A stretch of DNA of 28,465 nt, taken from the NCBI GenBank assembly GCA_050330055.1, contig JBHJOF010000044.1, forward strand, positions 1-28,465, given 5' to 3'. The notes beneath the pieces were generated by a model. The model searched no databases. It was not told the DNA's origin and worked only from the letters and a program-made list of their open reading frames with translations. The position numbers and the translations under genes were made by a program. Below are positions 26,046-28,465 of the stretch, one piece after another; positions within the stretch are counted from its first letter, which is position 1; every line of letters begins with the position of its first letter. Source of the DNA: JBHJOF01 sp050330055 (GTDB taxonomy: Bacteria > Pseudomonadota > Alphaproteobacteria > Kiloniellales > JAKSDN01).

Positions 26046-26888
26046 TCAAGCGGCCGGCACGGTCTCGCTCTGCTCCGCCCGCCAGACCACGGGGAACCAG
26101 TCCTCGCGCATGCGCTGGCCGTCCTCGAGGCCGATGCCGGGATAGGGCGGCGAGGTGGTGCCGGGGCGCTTGATGTAGTGCGCGTCGTCGCCCAGCCAGC
26201 GGGTCGAGAAGCCGCGCCGCCGCGCCGCCGCCCGATTGCCCGGGGCGCCGTGCAGGGTGAGGAAGTGGAACGCCAGGGTATCGCCGGGCTCGAGGTCCCA
26301 GGACAGGATCTCGTAGCGCTCCGGCGCCGCGTCGATATCCGGCACGGTCTCGTAGCCGGCACCCTGGTAGGCATAGTTCGAGCCGTCGTCGAAGAGGCGT
26401 GGATAGTAGAGCTTGCCCCAGCGGTGCGAGCCGGCGACGAAGCGCGGACAGACGCTCTTGGCCACGGGATCGAGCGCGGTCCAGAAGCTCACCACCTGCT
26501 CGCCGTCGACGCAGTAGTAGGGCATGTCGTGGTGCCAGGGCGTCACCTTGGTGGTGCCGGGCTCCTTGACCAAGACGTGCTCGTGGAAGATCTGGATCGC
26601 CTTGGAGCCGCAGAGCCGGCCGGCGATGGCGGCAGCCGGCGAGTGCAGCACGAAGTCCCGGTATTCGGGGATGCGCTGCCAGTTGCAATAGTCCTCGAAG
26701 AAGCGGCCGGCGCCGTCGTCCAGCTTGTGCTCGGTGGCAACCGGGCCGGGCTCGCGGATGTTGCGCTCGACGCCCGCTTCCAGTGCGCCGAGCCAGTCGC
26801 GGAACAGGCCGCGCAGCAGCACCGCGCCATCGCGCCGATAGGCGACGACGTCCTGATCGCTCGCGAGCTCAGCGAAGGGTCCGATCAT
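26046..26888 (-). CDS. Phytanoyl-CoA dioxygenase (PhyH) family oxygenase, second gene
   Basis: A 280-residue Fe(II)/2-oxoglutarate oxygenase. The metal triad is H119 and D121 (TPWHHDMPYYCVDG) with distal H213 (FHFLTLHGAPGN); the arginine-rich RAAARRRGFSTRW just after is the likely 2-oxoglutarate site. It differs clearly in sequence from the other PhyH protein at 10812, so they are not recent duplicates. The ATG at 26886-26888 is chosen because AAGGGAG lies ten bases upstream. It stands alone on the minus strand, bracketed by two family D repeats in opposite orientation. Closeness to a TMLD-like and an ArpA/BesD-like oxygenase suggests it may act on an amino-acid or betaine-like molecule, but the substrate cannot be read from sequence. 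Confidence 0.88.
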   Translation of the reverse strand: MIGPFAELASDQDVVAYRRDGAVLLRGLFRDWLGALEAGVERNIREPGPVATEHKLDDGAGRFFEDYCNWQRIPEYRDFVLHSPAAAIAGRLCGSKAIQIFHEHVLVKEPGTTKVTPWHHDMPYYCVDGEQVVSFWTALDPVAKSVCPRFVAGSHRWGKLYYPRLFDDGSNYAYQGAGYETVPDIDAAPERYEILSWDLEPGDTLAFHFLTLHGAPGNRAAARRRGFSTRWLGDDAHYIKRPGTTSPPYPGIGLEDGQRMREDWFPVVWRAEQSETVPAA

Positions 26889-27194
26889 GTCTGTAACTCC
26901 CTTGCAGCGCGAGCCCGGCCGCACGACAGAGATTTGTTTTCCCGCGGCACCTTTTCGGCGCTGCGCGCCAGCCCCTCTCCGGCACTGCGTGCCGCCTCCC
27001 CCTCAAGGGGCGAGGCAAACAAACTGCGGCCGCCTATCAACCTTTCCCTCCCCCTCGAGGGGGAGGGAAAGGGAGGGGGGCGTCAACAAAGCGGACAACG
27101 GGAAGCACAGGCGTCTTCCTAACTGGACAGTCGCGGGTCAAGCCCGGCAATGACAGGCTTGGGTATCTCAGAACCAACTGTTGGAACCACAGCA
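26889..27194. other. Intergenic region between two oxygenase genes
   Basis: About 306 bp, half of it the inverted family D repeat. The remainder (27100-27194) is non-coding and includes GCGGGTCAAGCCCGGCAATGA, of a type often seen between alphaproteobacterial genes. No promoter could be picked with confidence. Confidence 0.5.
26949..27099 (-). repeat. Intergenic palindromic repeat, family D, copy 3 (inverted)
   Basis: Read on the minus strand it shows GTTGTCCGC, the CCCTCCCCCTCGAGGGGGAG hairpin, the GCCTCGCCCCTTGAGGGGG hairpin, then GAGGGGCTGGCGCGCAGCG and CCGAAAAGG. It is opposite in direction to copy 2 across the PhyH gene. Confidence 0.85.
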
Positions 27195-27437
27195 TTAGCT
27201 AGCCCGGCCGTAGAAGAGCTTGCGATTGTACTCGGTCAGCATCACGCCTGGCTCGCTGTCGTAGGACAGCACCGCGACCAGGCGCGGCCTGGCCCCCTCG
27301 ACCGGCGTCACCCGATGCAGCGAGTGGCGGCCGCGGAACAGCACCAGCGCCCCCTCGCCCATGGCGAGCTTGCGCAGGCGCTCGTGCCTGCTGTCGAGCG
27401 CACGGCCGACGGCCTCGTAGTCCTCGTCGCCGGGATC
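27195..27437 (-). CDS. ArpA/BesD-like Fe(II)/2OG oxygenase, C-terminal fragment (5' end lost at contig junction)
   Basis: The last 80 residues of a larger protein, read from GAT at 27435-27437 to TAA at 27195-27197. There is no start codon because the sequence switches to another genome at about 27,430. The fragment contains ALVLFRGRHSLHRVTPVEG, with the distal iron-binding histidine expected in HRVTPV, then RPRLVAVLSYDSEPGVMLT and EYNRKLFYGR. This C-terminal signature resembles the ArpA/BesD/HalD group, which includes free-amino-acid hydroxylases and radical halogenases. Hydroxylases and halogenases are told apart by a residue in the missing part (Asp/Glu versus Gly/Ala in HxD/HxG), so chemistry is open. 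Confidence 0.8.
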   Translation of the reverse strand, partial: DPGDEDYEAVGRALDSRHERLRKLAMGEGALVLFRGRHSLHRVTPVEGARPRLVAVLSYDSEPGVMLTEYNRKLFYGRAS

Positions 27438-27445
27438 TCGACGAC
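27425..27445. other. Probable chimeric junction between two genomes
   Basis: Left of this point a minus-strand oxygenase frame is intact only from its middle to its end. Right of it a plus-strand sigma factor is intact only from its middle to its end. Both frames run into the same few bases (GCCGGGATC region). The two sides belong to different phyla by gene content. Confidence 0.8.
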
Positions 27446-27784
27446 CTCGAGGACCTGTACCTGTACCGCCGGCTCGGATCGATGGAGACCGCCGCCGCCT
27501 CGATGTCGGCCGAGGACCAGTTCATGGACCTGTTCACCGACGACGAGGTGAAGCAGGCGCTCGAAGACCTGCCCGACAACTTCCGCCTCCCCGTGCTGCT
27601 CGCCGATGTCGAGGGTTTCGCGTACAAGGAGATCGCCGAGATGCTCGACATCCCGATCGGGACGGTGATGTCACGTCTCCATCGGGGAAGAAAGGCGATG
27701 CAGCGCGCGTTGTACGACTTCGCCGAGGCCAACGGTCTCGCAACACCAACGCCGGTGCCGAGCGACCCGCCCGGCCGCGGCTGA
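27440..27784 (+). CDS. sigR: SigR/SigH-like ECF RNA polymerase sigma factor, C-terminal fragment (actinobacterial)
   Basis: A fragment of 114 residues, open at its 5' end. It starts within DDLEDLYLYRRLGS, the linker between sigma regions 2 and 4, and continues with region 4: LPDNFRLPVLLADVEGF and the helix-turn-helix YKEIAEMLDIPIGTVMSRLHRGRK. These match the SigR/SigH thiol-oxidative-stress sigma factors of Actinobacteria. Region 2 is missing because of the junction, so the internal ATG at 27482 is not a real start. The following gene is its expected redox-sensing anti-sigma partner, which supports the assignment. Such mycothiol-linked systems are not found in Alphaproteobacteria. Confidence 0.88.
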   Translation, partial: DDLEDLYLYRRLGSMETAAASMSAEDQFMDLFTDDEVKQALEDLPDNFRLPVLLADVEGFAYKEIAEMLDIPIGTVMSRLHRGRKAMQRALYDFAEANGLATPTPVPSDPPGRG

Positions 27785-27807
27785 CACGAACCACCGAGCT
27801 CCGACCC

Positions 27808-28068
27808 ATGGCCGACTGCAACGAAACGCTCCGAGAGCTGCACGCCTTCCTCGACGACGAGCTGTCGGACGGCGCCCGCGCCCACATCCACGTCCACCTC
27901 GGCGAGTGCGTCGACTGCCTCCAGGCGTTCGACTTCCATGCCGAGCTGAAGATGGCCATCCGGCGCAAGTGCACCACCGACCAGATGCCCGAGGGTCTGA
28001 TGGCCCGGATCGAGATGTGCTTCAACACCGATCTCGACGGCGACGGCCGCATCGGCGACCCGCGCTGA
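27808..28068 (+). CDS. rsrA: RsrA-like zinc anti-sigma factor (mycothiol-system anti-sigma-R factor)
   Basis: An 86-residue cytoplasmic zinc-binding anti-sigma (ZAS) protein. C4, H30, C34 and C37 match the metal ligands of RsrA: the HxxxCxxC motif is HLGECVDC, and the distance from C4 to H30 (26) equals that between C11 and H37 in Streptomyces RsrA as I recall it. Under disulfide stress the family forms an intramolecular disulfide, releases zinc and frees its sigma factor to switch on thioredoxin and mycothiol genes. The gene follows the sigma factor fragment by 23 bp on the same strand, the usual sigR-rsrA order. The acidic C-terminal tail (NTDLDGDGRIGD) has no known role. Confidence 0.88.
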   Translation: MADCNETLRELHAFLDDELSDGARAHIHVHLGECVDCLQAFDFHAELKMAIRRKCTTDQMPEGLMARIEMCFNTDLDGDGRIGDPR

Positions 28069-28140
28069 CGCACCTCGACCCCCATGCGTCCAGCGCGATG
28101 CATGCGGCACGGACGGGGATCAGCCGATACTCTGGCGGGC

Positions 28141-28293
28141 ATGCTCGCCGCGAACATCTGGCATTGGTGGATCGGTGTGATCTTGGCCGTCGTCGGTGGT
28201 GTCGGCGTGCTCGGTCTCGTGCTCGGGTACCTCAAGCAGGTCACCTCGCAGCGCTATCCGGGCGGGCGCCGCGCCCGCCAGCAGGAGCTCTGA
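28141..28293 (+). CDS. Small single-pass membrane protein
   Basis: A 50-residue protein with one clear membrane helix, WWIGVILAVVGGVGVLGLVL, and a positive C-terminal tail (KQVTSQRYPGGRRARQQEL). I recall similar tiny membrane proteins ahead of tilS in some Acidimicrobiia-type genomes, but cannot verify a family. The ATG at 28141 is chosen over an upstream in-frame ATG at 28084, because the extra residues are arginine-rich and poorly structured. Function unknown. Confidence 0.6.
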   Translation: MLAANIWHWWIGVILAVVGGVGVLGLVLGYLKQVTSQRYPGGRRARQQEL

Positions 28294-28326
28294 CGCCGGA
28301 CACGGCGCCTGCGGCCGGTCCTGCGC

Positions 28327-28465
28327 ATGCGCCCCGGCTCGCCCGATCCTGACGCCGAGCAGGTGCTCGACCAGCTGCTCCGCCGGTGCACGTTCCCCCC
28401 ACCGCGGACCTCCGTCCCGGTCGCGTTCTCGGGCGGCCCCGATTCGACGGCGCTGGTGGCGCTCG
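28327..28465 (+). CDS. tilS: tRNA(Ile)-lysidine synthase, N-terminal fragment (cut by window end)
   Basis: The first 46 residues, running off the window. Residues up to about 45 include VPVAFSGGPDSTALVALA, the PP-loop ATP-binding motif SGGxDS of TilS, which converts the wobble cytidine of tRNA-Ile(CAU) to lysidine with ATP and lysine. The N-terminal ~28 residues form a helical lead-in. In actinobacteria tilS usually precedes hpt and ftsH; that cannot be checked here. A GTG could also start the protein, but the ATG fits the family length. Confidence 0.75.
   Translation, partial: MRPGSPDPDAEQVLDQLLRRCTFPPPRTSVPVAFSGGPDSTALVAL

Noticed and set aside
25803..27099. CRISPR-like array from repeated GC-rich hairpins
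   Set aside because: The repeats are long, palindromic, irregularly spaced and in both orientations, with no cas genes and no uniform spacers.
27199..28110. Minus-strand 303-codon frame crossing the junction
   Set aside because: It is not in the frame of the oxygenase fragment and runs antisense through the sigma and anti-sigma genes; it is an artefact.

Overview
The window is GC-rich DNA from two different organisms. Positions 1 to about 27,430 look like an alphaproteobacterium, probably Rhodospirillales or a related order, judging from a divK-pleD operon, a CtrA-like box, an EipB-type periplasmic protein, a Rhizobiales/Rhodospirillales-type DinB with an N-terminal zinc ribbon, and the local grouping of aspS, rnd, ppx and ppk. 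From about 27,430 to the end the content is actinobacterial: a SigR-type sigma factor, an RsrA-type anti-sigma factor, a small membrane protein and the start of tilS. Two genes are broken at the same point, one from each side, so this is most likely an assembly chimera.

Layout. 1-2,240: repeats, then divK-pleD (minus strand), a developmental and c-di-GMP signalling pair. 2,234-4,515: a manno(fructo)kinase overlapping DNA polymerase IV. 4,460-5,302: an EipB/DUF1849 protein whose 3' end overlaps dinB. 5,303-6,348: a diguanylate cyclase behind a good sigma-54-type promoter. 6,535-7,014: a DUF6505-like protein. 7,224-10,584: aspS and rnd, divergent. 10,812-15,516: a phytanoyl-CoA-dioxygenase-like gene, then the ppk-ppx polyphosphate operon. 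15,648-16,163: a SixA-like phosphatase.

16,361-27,437 reads as a metabolic island for methylated or quaternary amines. It holds a Tat-exported solute-binding protein, a trimethylamine-dehydrogenase-like flavoprotein that lacks the flavin-linking cysteine, a BetI-like TetR regulator, a non-pyrrolysine MttB-family methyltransferase, a trimethyllysine-dioxygenase-like Fe/2OG enzyme, an MFS transporter, a PhyH-type dioxygenase and the C-terminal third of an ArpA/BesD-like Fe/2OG oxygenase. An identical 10-bp motif, TTGTACAATT, overlaps predicted promoters of both the dehydrogenase and the methyltransferase, which suggests one TetR-family regulon. The substrate is not known from sequence alone.

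The alphaproteobacterial part also carries four families of intergenic palindromic repeats. One family has two inverted copies that flank the second PhyH gene, and another copy lies inside a 348-bp unit bounded by perfect 38-bp inverted repeats. No tRNA, rRNA, CRISPR array, transposase or prophage gene was seen.
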